Made by a program: the position numbers and the translations under genes | Notes under the pieces: generated by a model | Database searches by the model: none | What the model was told of the DNA's origin: nothing | The model's input: only the letters and a program-made list of their open reading frames with translations | Source: Pelomonas sp. CA6 | GTDB taxonomy: Bacteria; Pseudomonadota; Gammaproteobacteria; Burkholderiales; Burkholderiaceae_C | NCBI RefSeq assembly: GCF_022549225.1 | Contig: NZ_JAKZFD010000007.1 | Span: 186,001 to 250,000 of the forward strand | Reading direction: 5' to 3' | DNA: 64,000 nucleotides | Part shown: one piece after another, positions 17,647 to 26,688 of the stretch | How positions within the stretch are numbered: the stretch's first letter is position 1 | How the letters are laid out: the number at the start of each line of letters is the position of its first letter

Positions 17647-19701
17647 ATGGGAAGGCCTGAGAACCTGGGGGAGTACCTGCAGTCCGCGCGCGGCCTGGAC
17701 GCCTCGCCTCTGGATGCCCTGGGTGCTTTGCTCGCACAAGCCATTTCGTTGGCGCCCGCGGACGAGCAGCGCCTGTCCAAGCAGATCGCCGATGCACGGC
17801 GCCGCTGCAAGCTGAACGGCGACCCGCGAGGCGAACTGCTCTTTCGCGCCTACCGGCTGCTGCTGGGCGGCACCGGTGTGCTGGGGGTGATGCGGCAGCG
17901 CATCGAGTGCAGGCTCGGCGGCCCGCTGTCGGATGAGGAGCGCCGCCAGATCGTGCAGGCCTTGGCCGCTTGCGATTATCCGAGGGCACAGTGGCTGGCC
18001 GGGCTGACGGCGCTCTACCAGGGCGCGGAGCTGGAATGCGGGCGCCAGGACCTCAGCGGCCAAATCCGCGCACATCGTGACGCCAGGCCCGCCGACGTGA
18101 CTGCGGCGGAGCAATTGCTGGCGGAAACGCGCTACTGCTTGGCGTTGGTGAAGGCCGAGCGCTTTGGCGATGCCTTGGAGCAGGCGGTCCGCTGGCGTGA
18201 CGCGGCGGTCCATCAGGGATTGCCAAGCTCCGAGCAGAACGCCACCAATTCGATCGGCAGCATTCTGCTGAGCGTCGGAGACGTGGATGCCGCGCTGCCT
18301 CAGTTTCGCCGGTTGTTGGACGAGATGCCCTTGGGTTCGGTCTCCAACTGGATGGGGCTGGCCTGCAACGTGATGCTGTGCCATGTGCTGCGCAAGGAAG
18401 GGGAGGCCGCGCTGATGGTGGCACGCTGGATCCAGGAGCGCTCCGGTGGCCAGGATTTCGGACAGCATCCGGTGCTGCCGGCACTGATCGCGCTGGCACA
18501 TACGCAATGCGGCGAAGACGAGCAAGCCAGGGCCTTGATCCTGCGCGAGCCGGTCTGGAAAGAGGGATTGGGCACGCTGCTGGCAGGCAACCGCGTCTGG
18601 TTGCTCGCCCGCCTCCATCTCCATCTGAGGCAGTACGAGCAGGCGCGCGAGGTCTGCGTTGAGGGGCTGGACCAGTTCGAGCGACATGGCTGGACCTTGT
18701 CGCCCTTGAACGGCACGCAGCTGTTTGCGGCGCTCGCCGACGCCTGCGAAGCCCTGGGCGATCTGCCTGGGGCGTTGAAGGCGCTGAGGCAGTCGCAACA
18801 GTGCTGCTTCAACTGGGTCGTCGACAGCGTGGCCATGCGGTTGCGCGGTCTCATCGTTGAAAGCGCGCAGGGCGATCTGGCCATGCTGGATCGGCGCATC
18901 GAGGTGGTGCGCGAGGCCGGGCGGGCCGCCCAGGACGCGCTGCCGGAGGATTTGTCGGCGCGTCGCCTGGCCCAGGTTTCGCACGAGATCCGCAATCCTC
19001 TCAGCGGCGTCATCGCGATCACGGAGCTGCTCAAGCAGACCTCCTTGAGCCGGCGGCAGAGCCGGTATGTCGACATGGCAGGCTCGGCGGCGACGAACCT
19101 GGTGCGCCTGTGCGACGACCTGCTGGACCTGGCCAAGCTGGAGGCGGGGCGCTTTCGCATCCGGCCGGCGCCGCTGCAGCTGCCGGCCATGCTGCAGTCG
19201 GTCGTGGATCACTACCAGCTGCTGCTGGCGGATCGACCGGTGAGGCTTTCACTGACGCTGCACCCGGCGCTGCCCTCTTGCATCATCGCGGACGAACTGC
19301 GGCTGAGGCAGATCCTGTCCAACTTGCTGGGCAACGCCATCAAGTTCACGTCCTATGGGCACATCGACATCGAGGCCCGCTGGCTCACCGAGGCCTGCCA
19401 GGATTGTTCGCAGGGGCGGCTGTACGTCAGCGTCAGCGATACCGGCATCGGCTTCCCCCTTGAGGTCAAAGATCAGCTGTTCGAGGAATTCGCGCAGGCG
19501 GGCCCACACATCGGCACGAGTTTTGGGGGGGCCGGCCTGGGCCTGGCTCTGTGCCGGTCCCTGCTGAAGGAGATGGGAGGCACGATCGATGCGTCCAGCG
19601 TGCCCGGCGTGGGCAGTCGCTTCTGGTTCACCTTGCCGACCCAGGGCTGCCAAGCCTGCAGCGCCCACAGTTTCGACGAGGCCTGTCATGCCCCCGGCTG
19701 A
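17647..19701 (+). CDS. Cytoplasmic sensor histidine kinase with TPR-like N-terminal region (second paralogue)
   Basis: 684 residues; ATG preceded by AGGAG at 9 nt. The build is as in the kinase at 9056: a helical TPR-like region without membrane segments (about 1-435), HisKA with SHEIRNPLSG (His about 446), and HATPase boxes NLLGNAIKFT, DTGIGF, LFEEFAQA and GAGLGLALC. Conserved stretches such as SLLEQAVRW-type repeats, LSPLNGTQL and CDDLLDLAKLEAGRF align along the whole length, so the two kinases arose by duplication. It lies between a LytTR regulator and a single-domain receiver with related receivers, the likely phosphotransfer partners. The stimulus is unknown; protein-protein sensing is inferred from the TPR-like part. 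Confidence 0.88.
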   Translation: MGRPENLGEYLQSARGLDASPLDALGALLAQAISLAPADEQRLSKQIADARRRCKLNGDPRGELLFRAYRLLLGGTGVLGVMRQRIECRLGGPLSDEERRQIVQALAACDYPRAQWLAGLTALYQGAELECGRQDLSGQIRAHRDARPADVTAAEQLLAETRYCLALVKAERFGDALEQAVRWRDAAVHQGLPSSEQNATNSIGSILLSVGDVDAALPQFRRLLDEMPLGSVSNWMGLACNVMLCHVLRKEGEAALMVARWIQERSGGQDFGQHPVLPALIALAHTQCGEDEQARALILREPVWKEGLGTLLAGNRVWLLARLHLHLRQYEQAREVCVEGLDQFERHGWTLSPLNGTQLFAALADACEALGDLPGALKALRQSQQCCFNWVVDSVAMRLRGLIVESAQGDLAMLDRRIEVVREAGRAAQDALPEDLSARRLAQVSHEIRNPLSGVIAITELLKQTSLSRRQSRYVDMAGSAATNLVRLCDDLLDLAKLEAGRFRIRPAPLQLPAMLQSVVDHYQLLLADRPVRLSLTLHPALPSCIIADELRLRQILSNLLGNAIKFTSYGHIDIEARWLTEACQDCSQGRLYVSVSDTGIGFPLEVKDQLFEEFAQAGPHIGTSFGGAGLGLALCRSLLKEMGGTIDASSVPGVGSRFWFTLPTQGCQACSAHSFDEACHAPG

Positions 19702-19717
19702 GCCCAGGCGGCTCCGG

Positions 19718-20113
19718 TCAGGGTGAGGCGGCCTGGCGTGCGGCGATGGCCTTCTCAAGCCAATCCAGCGCCTCAGTCATCTTGACTCGCGTCAGAGGCT
19801 TGAGCACCTGCAGCAGCGTCAGCAGGCCGCCCTGCCAGGCGCCCGTGTCGGTTTCGCCGGTCACGCATAGCACAGGCATCTGGGCGGCCAGGGCCTGGAT
19901 CCATCGCGTGTCCCGCATGCCGCGCAGGTGCAGATCCAGCACGGCGGCATGGGCGCGGTGGGCCTTCACGGCCGCCTCGGTGTCGGCCACGGTCGCGGTG
20001 TCCGCCACGACGCGCCATTCGGGCTTCGTGGCCTTGATCAGATCGACCATGGCCGCCCGCTGGATGGGGTCATCCTCGGCCACCACCACGCGGATTCGGT
20101 TTCGATCGGGCAT
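19718..20113 (-). CDS. Single-domain CheY-like response regulator
   Basis: 131 residues comprising one receiver domain with no output domain. Key residues are present: AEDDP, AVLDLHL with Asp60, CVTGETD, and LKPLT. It converges on the TPR-kinase and shares several receiver motifs (DPxQR, DxHLxG, WIQ, VTG) with the LytTR regulator on the other side of that kinase. It could be a phosphate sink or relay, or act on a protein target. It also lies only 19 bp downstream of ychF on the same strand, so it may be transcribed as the tail of that unit. Confidence 0.85.
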   Translation of the reverse strand: MPDRNRIRVVVAEDDPIQRAAMVDLIKATKPEWRVVADTATVADTEAAVKAHRAHAAVLDLHLRGMRDTRWIQALAAQMPVLCVTGETDTGAWQGGLLTLLQVLKPLTRVKMTEALDWLEKAIAARQAASP

Positions 20114-20132
20114 GGTGGGGCGGGGCGCGAGG

Positions 20133-21227
20133 TTAGACGTTGAACAGGAAGTTCATCACATCGCCGTCCTTGACGATGTACTCCTTGCCTTCGGCGCGCA
20201 TCTTGCCGGCATCCTTGGCCCCCTGCTCCCCGCGGTACTGCACGAAGTCCTCGAAGGCGATGGTCTGCGCGCGGATGAAGCCGCGTTCGAAATCGGTATG
20301 GATCACGCCGGCCGCCTGCGGCGCGGTATCGCCGATATGGATGGTCCAGGCTCGCACTTCCTTGACTCCGGCAGTGAAGTAGGTCTGCAGTCCCAGCAGC
20401 TTGAAACCGGCGCGGATCAGGCGGTTCAGCCCGGGCTCGTCCTGGCCCATCTCGGCGAGGAACAGTGCCCGGTCCTCGTCGCTCATCTCAGCCAGCTCGG
20501 CCTCGGTCTTGGCGCAGATCGCCACGACGGGGGCGTTCTGTGCCGCAGCGTACTCCTTCAGGCGGTCCAGGAGCGGATTGTTCTCAAAGCCGTCCTCGGC
20601 CACGTTGCCCACAAACATCGCCGGCTTGGCCGTGATCAGGCACAGCGGCTTGAGCACCACCAGCTCTTCCTTGCTGAAGTCGATGGCGCGCACCGGCTTG
20701 CCCTCGTTGAGCGCGGCCTCGCACTTCTTCAGCACCTCGACCAGGCGCAGCGCGTCCTTGTCGCCACCGGCCTTGGCCACTTTGGTGTAGCGCTGCAGGC
20801 TCTTCTCGACGGTGGACAGGTCCGCCAGGCACAGCTCGGTCTGGATGACCTCGATGTCGGCGATCGGGTCGACGCGGCCGTTCACGTGGATCACATTGGC
20901 ATCTTCGAAACAGCGCACCACGTTGACGATGGCATCCGTCTCGCGGATGTGCGAGAGGAACTGGTTGCCCAGGCCTTCGCCCTTGGACGCGCCGGCGACC
21001 AGACCGGCGATGTCGACGAACTCGACGATCGCGGGCACGACGCGCTCGGGCTTCACCACCTCCGCGAGCTGGGCCAGACGCGGATCGGGCAGCTCCACCA
21101 CGCCCACGTTGGGCTCAATGGTGCAGAAGGGATAGTTCTCGGCGGCGATGCCGGCCTTGGTCAGGGCGTTGAACAGGGTGGACTTGCCGACGTTGGGCAG
21201 GCCCACGATGCCGCATTTGAGGCTCAT
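20133..21227 (-). CDS. ychF: Redox-regulated ATPase YchF
   Basis: 364 residues from [17 protein letters not shown], almost the length of Escherichia coli YchF (363); a longer frame to 21305 is not used because this is the conserved family start. YchF is an Obg-like P-loop ATPase that associates with ribosomes and is involved in translation and stress responses. Visible features: the P-loop GLPNVGKST, the NKxD-equivalent region altered as in the ATP-preferring subfamily, a coiled-coil middle part, and the C-terminal TGS-like domain ending [15 protein letters not shown]. No unusual features. Confidence 0.97.
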   Translation of the reverse strand: MSLKCGIVGLPNVGKSTLFNALTKAGIAAENYPFCTIEPNVGVVELPDPRLAQLAEVVKPERVVPAIVEFVDIAGLVAGASKGEGLGNQFLSHIRETDAIVNVVRCFEDANVIHVNGRVDPIADIEVIQTELCLADLSTVEKSLQRYTKVAKAGGDKDALRLVEVLKKCEAALNEGKPVRAIDFSKEELVVLKPLCLITAKPAMFVGNVAEDGFENNPLLDRLKEYAAAQNAPVVAICAKTEAELAEMSDEDRALFLAEMGQDEPGLNRLIRAGFKLLGLQTYFTAGVKEVRAWTIHIGDTAPQAAGVIHTDFERGFIRAQTIAFEDFVQYRGEQGAKDAGKMRAEGKEYIVKDGDVMNFLFNV

Positions 21228-21377
21228 GAGGGGGACTTTCGGTTCGTGACACGAGGCCCGGGCAGGCCGGGACTGGGCCGGGGGCGAACGCGCCCGGACC
21301 AGCAAACGACGGTGATTTTAAGCGGCCAGACGCGCCGCAAGCCGCCCGGCCGGCTGCAGAGGTCGGGGCGGGCTGCC

Positions 21378-21383
21378 TACAAT
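21378..21383 (+). promoter_or_regulatory. -10-like hexamer TACAAT, possible leaderless start
   Basis: TACAAT lies 8 nt before the ATG at 21392 and there is no ribosome-binding site. If it is a -10 element, transcription starts within about two bases of the ATG. No good -35 is seen. Confidence 0.45.
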
Positions 21384-21391
21384 GCCCGTCC

Positions 21392-22510
21392 ATGAAACAA
21401 AGCGTGGACATCCTGGTTCGAGGAGACGGGGCCGTGGGCCGCAGCCTGGCGCTGGCTCTGAGCGCCCAGGGACTGCGCGTGGCCCTGCTGGGGCCCGGTG
21501 GGTCGGCGCAACTGCCGCGCGGCGAGGACGTCCGGGCCTATGCCTTGAATGCCACGTCGGTGGCCTTGCTGCGCGAGCTGCGCGTCTGGGAGGCACTGCC
21601 GGACGATGCGCGCACGCCGGTTTATGACATGTGCGTCCATGGCGATCAACCGGGTGCCAAGCTGGCATTCAGCGCCTGGCAGCAGGGGGTGCGCGAACTG
21701 GCCTACATCGTCGATGCCGCGGCGCTGGAGGCCCAGCTGGACATGGCGTTGCGCTTCGCCCCGCACGTGCAGCGCGTGCAGCAGCCGCTGCCCGCCGCGC
21801 TGGACGCGATCTGCGAGGGCCGCGACAGCGGCAGCCGCGCGGCCCGCGGTGTGCAGCTGGAGCGCCAGCCCTATGGCCATCGTGCGATCGCGGCCCGGCT
21901 GCTGGCCGATCGGCCGCACGATGGCGTGGCGCGACAATGGTTCCGTTCGCCCGACGTGCTGGCGCTGCTGCCTTTCGATCGGCCGGTGCAGGCGGCTTCG
22001 TATGGACTGGTGTGGTCCTTGCCGGAAGCCCGCGCGCAGGCGCTGCTGGCGTTGGACGACGCGGCGTTCGAGTCGGCATTGATGGAGGCCAGCGAAGGCC
22101 AGGCCGGCATGCTGCGCCTGGCCGGCGAACGCCAAAGCTGGCCCCTGGCGCTGAGCCGCGCCGAGCCGGTGAGCGGCGAGGGCTGGGTGCTGCTGGGCGA
22201 TGCCGCGCACCAGGTCCACCCGCTGGCCGGCCAGGGGCTGAACCTGGGGCTGGCCGATGTGGCCGCGCTGCGCGATGTGCTGGAGGCCCGCGAATCCTGG
22301 CGCCCGCTGGGTGATGAACGCCTGCTGCGCCGCTATGCGCGGGCGCGGGCACTGCCCAACTGGGCCATGGGCGAGCTGACCGACGCGCTGCTGCGCGGCT
22401 TTGCCCTTGAACACCCCTTGCCGGCGCGCCTGCGCAACCAAGGTTTGAGTCTTGTGGACCGGCTGGGCCCGGTGAAGCGCTGGTTGACGGCCCGCGCCCT
22501 GGGACAGTGA
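21392..22510 (+). CDS. UbiH/UbiF/COQ6-family FAD-dependent monooxygenase
   Basis: 372 residues. These flavoproteins hydroxylate the aromatic ring in ubiquinone biosynthesis at the cytoplasmic membrane. The N-terminal Rossmann motif is RGDGAVGRSLA (GxGxxG), a DG-type motif region is seen near residue 150 (EGRDSGSRAARG), and the second FAD motif is GDAAHQVHPLAGQGLNLGLAD (about 268-288). The length is slightly under the usual 390-400 and the middle part looks condensed, but all cofactor motifs remain. Which ring position it acts on cannot be told. dsbC follows 28 bp downstream on the same strand. Confidence 0.85.
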   Translation: MKQSVDILVRGDGAVGRSLALALSAQGLRVALLGPGGSAQLPRGEDVRAYALNATSVALLRELRVWEALPDDARTPVYDMCVHGDQPGAKLAFSAWQQGVRELAYIVDAAALEAQLDMALRFAPHVQRVQQPLPAALDAICEGRDSGSRAARGVQLERQPYGHRAIAARLLADRPHDGVARQWFRSPDVLALLPFDRPVQAASYGLVWSLPEARAQALLALDDAAFESALMEASEGQAGMLRLAGERQSWPLALSRAEPVSGEGWVLLGDAAHQVHPLAGQGLNLGLADVAALRDVLEARESWRPLGDERLLRRYARARALPNWAMGELTDALLRGFALEHPLPARLRNQGLSLVDRLGPVKRWLTARALGQ

Positions 22511-22538
22511 TTTCTCTACCGACCGATAGGACGATCCG

Positions 22539-23258
22539 ATGATGCGACTTCGCACCGCCGTGCTGGCCACCGCGCTTTCCCTGCTGGGCCTGAACGCGCT
22601 GGCCAACGAGGCGGCCATCCGCAAGGCCGTGGGCGAGCGGCTGCCGCCCTCGATCAAGATTGACGAGGTCCGTCCGACCGGCATCGCCGGGCTGTGGGAG
22701 CTGCGCATCGGCAACGAGCTGCGCTACACCGATGCCACCGGACAGTACCTGATCGAAGGCGAGATTCTGGACCTGAAGGCGCGCCGCAACCTCACCCAGG
22801 ATCGTCTCAACAAGATCAACGCGATCGACTTCGCCAGCCTGCCGCTGAAGGATGCGATCGTCTGGAAGAAGGGCAGCGGCAAGCGCCGCATCGCCGTGTT
22901 CGCCGATCCCAACTGCGGCTTCTGCAAGCGGTTCGAGCGCACCCTGCAGGACGTCAAGGACATCACCGTCTACACCTTCGTGGTGCCCATCCTGGGCGGC
23001 GATTCGCCGGACAAGTCCAAGGCTGCCTGGTGCGCCAAGGACCCGACGCAGGCCTGGCGCGACTGGATGCTGGACGGCAAGCCGCTGCCCAAGCCGGCGG
23101 CGGACTGCGACGACGGTGCGATCGCCCGCAACAGCGCGCTGACGCGCAAGTTCCACATCGGCGGTACGCCGTCCATCGTGTTCGAGGACGGCAGCCGGGC
23201 TCCCGGTGCGCTGAGCGCCGAGCAACTGGAGCAGCGCCTCGCTGCGATCAAGTCCTGA
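22539..23258 (+). CDS. dsbC: Thiol:disulfide interchange protein DsbC
   Basis: 239 residues with a signal peptide (MMRLRTAVLATALSLLGLNALA). DsbC is a periplasmic homodimer that isomerises wrong disulfide bonds. The N-terminal dimerisation domain (about 20-80, AAIRKAVGERLPPSIKIDEV) is followed by a thioredoxin-like domain with the active site CGFC (about 127-130) and the cis-proline loop GGTPSIVF near the C-terminus. An additional pair of cysteines (AWCAKD, ADCDDG) fits the family. It follows the UbiH-type gene closely and precedes a small membrane-protein gene. Confidence 0.93.
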   Translation: MMRLRTAVLATALSLLGLNALANEAAIRKAVGERLPPSIKIDEVRPTGIAGLWELRIGNELRYTDATGQYLIEGEILDLKARRNLTQDRLNKINAIDFASLPLKDAIVWKKGSGKRRIAVFADPNCGFCKRFERTLQDVKDITVYTFVVPILGGDSPDKSKAAWCAKDPTQAWRDWMLDGKPLPKPAADCDDGAIARNSALTRKFHIGGTPSIVFEDGSRAPGALSAEQLEQRLAAIKS

Positions 23259-23283
23259 CCCTCACGCGGACGCGCCCACCATC

Positions 23284-23703
23284 ATGCTCAATCCTGTCGC
23301 GCTGCGCCTGGGCTATGCCGGCCTGATCCCCTTCGTGCTGGGGGCGCTGCTGACCTGGCTGGTCCGCGAGGACGCCCACTACTATGTGACGCTGGGCTTG
23401 TCGGCCTATGCGGCGGTGATCATCTCGTTCCTGGGCGGCATCCACTGGGGGCTGGCCTTCCGCCAGGAGGTTCCGTCTCCTCAGCCCTTCGTCTGGGGCG
23501 TGGTGCCCACGCTGCTGGCCTGGGTGGGCGTGATGATGCCGGCTTATGCCGGCCTGGTGGTGCACGGCGTGGCGCTGCTGGCCTGCTATGCCGCGGACCG
23601 GCGCAGCTATCCCGCGCTGGGGGCCGGCGCCTGGCTGACCCTGCGTTTCCGCCTCAGCGTCTTGGGCGCCCTGTGCTGCTTCGTGGCGGCCAAGGCCACC
23701 TGA
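23284..23703 (+). CDS. DUF3429 family membrane protein
   Basis: 139 residues with four predicted membrane helices. The pattern YAAVIISFLGGIHWGLAF (about 40-57) is the signature of the DUF3429 family, small inner-membrane proteins of unknown function in proteobacteria. No signal for transport or catalysis is visible. Spacing (25 bp after dsbC, 31 bp before the peptidase) suggests one transcription unit. Confidence 0.85.
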   Translation: MLNPVALRLGYAGLIPFVLGALLTWLVREDAHYYVTLGLSAYAAVIISFLGGIHWGLAFRQEVPSPQPFVWGVVPTLLAWVGVMMPAYAGLVVHGVALLACYAADRRSYPALGAGAWLTLRFRLSVLGALCCFVAAKAT

Positions 23704-23734
23704 TTTCTTTCTGCCGGTCCCGTTTCGCTTCGCC

Positions 23735-25474
23735 ATGATCCAGCACCGCATCGCTCTTGCCGATCCTCAGGCTCACCTGTTCCGGGTCAGCCTGACGCTC
23801 AGTTCGCCCGCGCCCATCCAGGAGTTGTCGTTGCCGGTGTGGATTCCCGGCAGCTACATGGTGCGGGAGTTCTCCCGCCACCTGAGTGGATTCAAGGCCC
23901 GCCAGGGCTCGCGCGAGCTCGCGGTGGAGCAGACGGCGAAGAACCGCTGGCGCGTGCAGACTCAGGGGCGGGCGGCGCTGGTGCTGGAGTACGAGGTCTA
24001 TGCCTACGACACCTCGGTGCGCGCGGCCTTCCTGTCCAGTGAGCGCGGCTTCTTCAATCCCTGCTGCCTGTGCCTGTCCGTGCCCGGGCGCGAGAACGAG
24101 GCGCAGCGCCTGGAGCTGGCCTGCCTGCCGTCCGGTTGGCAGGTGGCAACGGCGATGCGCGAACTCGGCCCGTTGCTCTACGAGGCCCAGGACTACGACG
24201 AACTCGCGGACCATCCCTTCGAGCTGGGACCGTTCTGGCGCGGGCGCTTCGAGGCGGCCGGCGTGCCGCACGAGCTGGTGGTGTCGGGCGCACTGCCGGT
24301 GTTCGATGGCGAACGTCTGCTGGAGGCCACGCGGCGCATCTGCGAGGCGCAGATCGCCTTCTGGCACGGCCCCAAGGGCCGCCCTCCAATGGACCGCTAT
24401 GTGTTCCTGCTCAACACCGTCGACGACGACTACGGCGGGCTTGAGCACCGCGCGAGCACGGCCCTGCTGAGCTCGCGCCGTGACCTGCCCCGGCTCGGGC
24501 AGCCCGAGCAGAGCGACGGCTATGTGAAGCTGCTGGGGCTGATCAGCCACGAGTATTTCCATACCTGGAACGTCAAGCGCATGCGCCCGGACGTGTTCGC
24601 CCGCTATGACTACGAGCGCGAGAACTACACCGAGCTGCTGTGGTTCTTCGAGGGCTTCACCTCCTACTACGACGACCTGATGCTGGTGCGAGCCGGACTG
24701 ATCGACGAGGCGCGATACCTGAAGCTGCTGGGCCAGACCTTCACCCAGGTGCTGGCGGGTCCCGGCCGGCTGCGCCAGAGCGTGGCGCAGTCCAGCTTCG
24801 AGGCCTGGACCAAGTACTACCGCCAGGACGAGAACACGCCCAACGCGGTCGTCAGCTACTACGCCAAGGGGGCGATGGTGGCGTTGGCGCTGGACCTGAG
24901 CCTGCGCGGGGCCGAGCGGGGCGCCAGTTCGCTGGACGAGTTGATGCGCGCGCTGTGGCGCGCCAGCGAAGGCGGCCCCATCGGCGAGGCCCAGATCCTG
25001 GCCACGCTGGCCTCGCTCGCGGGCGAGGACATCGCCGCGCAGCTGCGCGGCTGGGTGCACGGCACCGAAGACCTGCCGCTGCCGGCGCTGATGGAACGCA
25101 TGGGCCTGCGCTGGGGGCAGGACAAGCCCAGCCTGGCCCAGCGCATCGGCGTGCGGGTGGCGGAGGAGGGCGGGCAGGTGCGTGTTCGCCAGGTGTTGTC
25201 GGGCAGCGCGGCGATGGCCGCGGGTCTGAGCGCCGGCGATGAGCTGCTGGCCTGCAATGGCTGGCGCCTGACCCGGATCGAGGACGCGCTGCTGACCCTG
25301 GACGCGCAACAGCCACAGCAGCTGGAACTGCTGGTCTCGCGCGACCAGCGCGTGCGCGGCCTGAGCCTGCTGCTGCCGCTGCAGCAGGCCGCGGTGACGC
25401 CCATCAGCCTGAGTCCGCTGGACAAGGCGCCGGCGCGTGCGCAAGGCCTGCGCCGCGCGTGGCTGACGGGGTGA
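23735..25474 (+). CDS. M61-family metallopeptidase with PDZ domain
   Basis: 579 residues. The zinc motif is SHEYFHTWNVKRMRP (about 272) with the downstream Glu in FFEGFTSYYDDLML, both typical of family M61 (glycyl aminopeptidase-like). An N-terminal beta-sandwich (LPVWIPGSYMVREFSRHL) and a C-terminal PDZ-like domain (about 465-550, GSAAMAAGLSAGDELLACNGWR) complete the usual architecture. No signal peptide is seen, so the enzyme is probably cytoplasmic. The last codons overlap the next gene. Peptide substrates are unknown. Confidence 0.92.
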   Translation: MIQHRIALADPQAHLFRVSLTLSSPAPIQELSLPVWIPGSYMVREFSRHLSGFKARQGSRELAVEQTAKNRWRVQTQGRAALVLEYEVYAYDTSVRAAFLSSERGFFNPCCLCLSVPGRENEAQRLELACLPSGWQVATAMRELGPLLYEAQDYDELADHPFELGPFWRGRFEAAGVPHELVVSGALPVFDGERLLEATRRICEAQIAFWHGPKGRPPMDRYVFLLNTVDDDYGGLEHRASTALLSSRRDLPRLGQPEQSDGYVKLLGLISHEYFHTWNVKRMRPDVFARYDYERENYTELLWFFEGFTSYYDDLMLVRAGLIDEARYLKLLGQTFTQVLAGPGRLRQSVAQSSFEAWTKYYRQDENTPNAVVSYYAKGAMVALALDLSLRGAERGASSLDELMRALWRASEGGPIGEAQILATLASLAGEDIAAQLRGWVHGTEDLPLPALMERMGLRWGQDKPSLAQRIGVRVAEEGGQVRVRQVLSGSAAMAAGLSAGDELLACNGWRLTRIEDALLTLDAQQPQQLELLVSRDQRVRGLSLLLPLQQAAVTPISLSPLDKAPARAQGLRRAWLTG

Positions 25475-26613
25475 GGCTCACGGTGCGCCGCTGGACGCTG
25501 GTGGCGCTGGTCGCTGGCGTGCTGCTGGCCCATCTGTGGCTGGCCGGTCGCATGGTCGACATGATGCTGGACCTGCGGCCCGATGTGCGGCAGGCGCCAC
25601 CGCGGCTCAGTGCTGCGTTCGTGCGCGAGCTGCGGCCGCAGGAGCCTGCGCCCGTGCGCGCGCCGCAGGCAAGGCCGCCGGTGGCGACGTCGCCGCGGCA
25701 TGCCGCGGCCGAGCCGGTGGCACGTCCGGCGTCGGATGCCGCTTCGGAACTTGAGACGCCTGCCGAGGCCGCGGCGCTGGCCAGCGCGCCGGCGAGCGCG
25801 GTGGCGGCGTCGGAGCCGCCGCCGCTGTCCGCATCGCAGCCGTCACCCGCCGTGGAGGCCGGCGCGGCGGTGGCCGCAGCGTCGGCGCCGGCCGCTGGGG
25901 GCGAGGTGTCTCCCGAATGGCCGGCCGCCACCCGCCTCGACTACCGGCTGCAGGGCAATTACCGCGGTGAAATCCAGGGCGATGCCCAGGTGAGCTGGCT
26001 GCGTGAGGGAACGCACTACCAGGTGCATCTGGATGTGCTGATCGGCTCCCGTTTCGCGCCGCTGATCCAGCGCCGCATGAGCAGCGACGGCGAGATCACC
26101 ACGCAGGGCCTGAGCCCGCGCCGTTACGACGAGCACACCAAGGTGATGTTCCGCAGTCCGCGCGTGGGCAGCGTGCAGTTCGAGGGCCAGGAGCTGCAAC
26201 TGGCCAACGGCCGGCGCGAGGCCCAGCCGCCCGGCGTGCAGGATGCCTCCAGCCAGTTCGTGCAGCTGACCTGGCTGTTCCTGACCGGTCGCGAGCCGCT
26301 GCGCGTGGGGCACCGCATCAGCATGCCGCTGGCCATGCCGCGCCGGCTCTACCACTGGACCTACGAAATCATCGGCGAAGAAGTGCTGGACACCGCTCTG
26401 GGGCCGCTGCAGACCTGGCACCTGAAGCCCACCGTGCAGGACTCGCGCGGCGATCTGCGCGCCGAGGTCTGGGTGGCGCCGGCGCTGCAGTACCTGCCGG
26501 TGCGGCTGCGCATCAGCCAGGACGAGAACACCTACATCGACATGCTGCTGCGCCAGCCGCCGCTGCAGGCGGCCCCGCCCGGGCCGGCCTCGGCACCGGG
26601 GCGAGGCCTATAG
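25471..26613 (+). CDS. DUF3108 domain-containing protein
   Basis: 380 residues from the GTG at 25471, which overlaps the M61 stop as GTGA; a GTG four codons earlier is possible. Residues 1-30 form one hydrophobic helix, followed by a long Ala/Pro-rich low-complexity stretch (about 45-150), then the DUF3108 domain (RLDYRLQGNYRGEIQGDAQVSW to the end), a periplasmic beta-rich family of unknown function. The N-terminal anchor plus Ala/Pro spacer suggests a protein reaching across the periplasm. The 4-bp overlap implies translational coupling to the peptidase. Confidence 0.85.
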   Translation: MRLTVRRWTLVALVAGVLLAHLWLAGRMVDMMLDLRPDVRQAPPRLSAAFVRELRPQEPAPVRAPQARPPVATSPRHAAAEPVARPASDAASELETPAEAAALASAPASAVAASEPPPLSASQPSPAVEAGAAVAAASAPAAGGEVSPEWPAATRLDYRLQGNYRGEIQGDAQVSWLREGTHYQVHLDVLIGSRFAPLIQRRMSSDGEITTQGLSPRRYDEHTKVMFRSPRVGSVQFEGQELQLANGRREAQPPGVQDASSQFVQLTWLFLTGREPLRVGHRISMPLAMPRRLYHWTYEIIGEEVLDTALGPLQTWHLKPTVQDSRGDLRAEVWVAPALQYLPVRLRISQDENTYIDMLLRQPPLQAAPPGPASAPGRGL

Positions 26614-26688
26614 TTGACGCATCGCGCCGGCACGCCACTCCCGCGGGACGCGCGTGCCGGCCCCCACCTCACGAAAGGAGACCGTTTC

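Noticed and set aside
19551-21395. A 614-codon plus-strand frame over the single-domain receiver and ychF
   Set aside because: It lies opposite two well-supported genes and has no recognisable motif.
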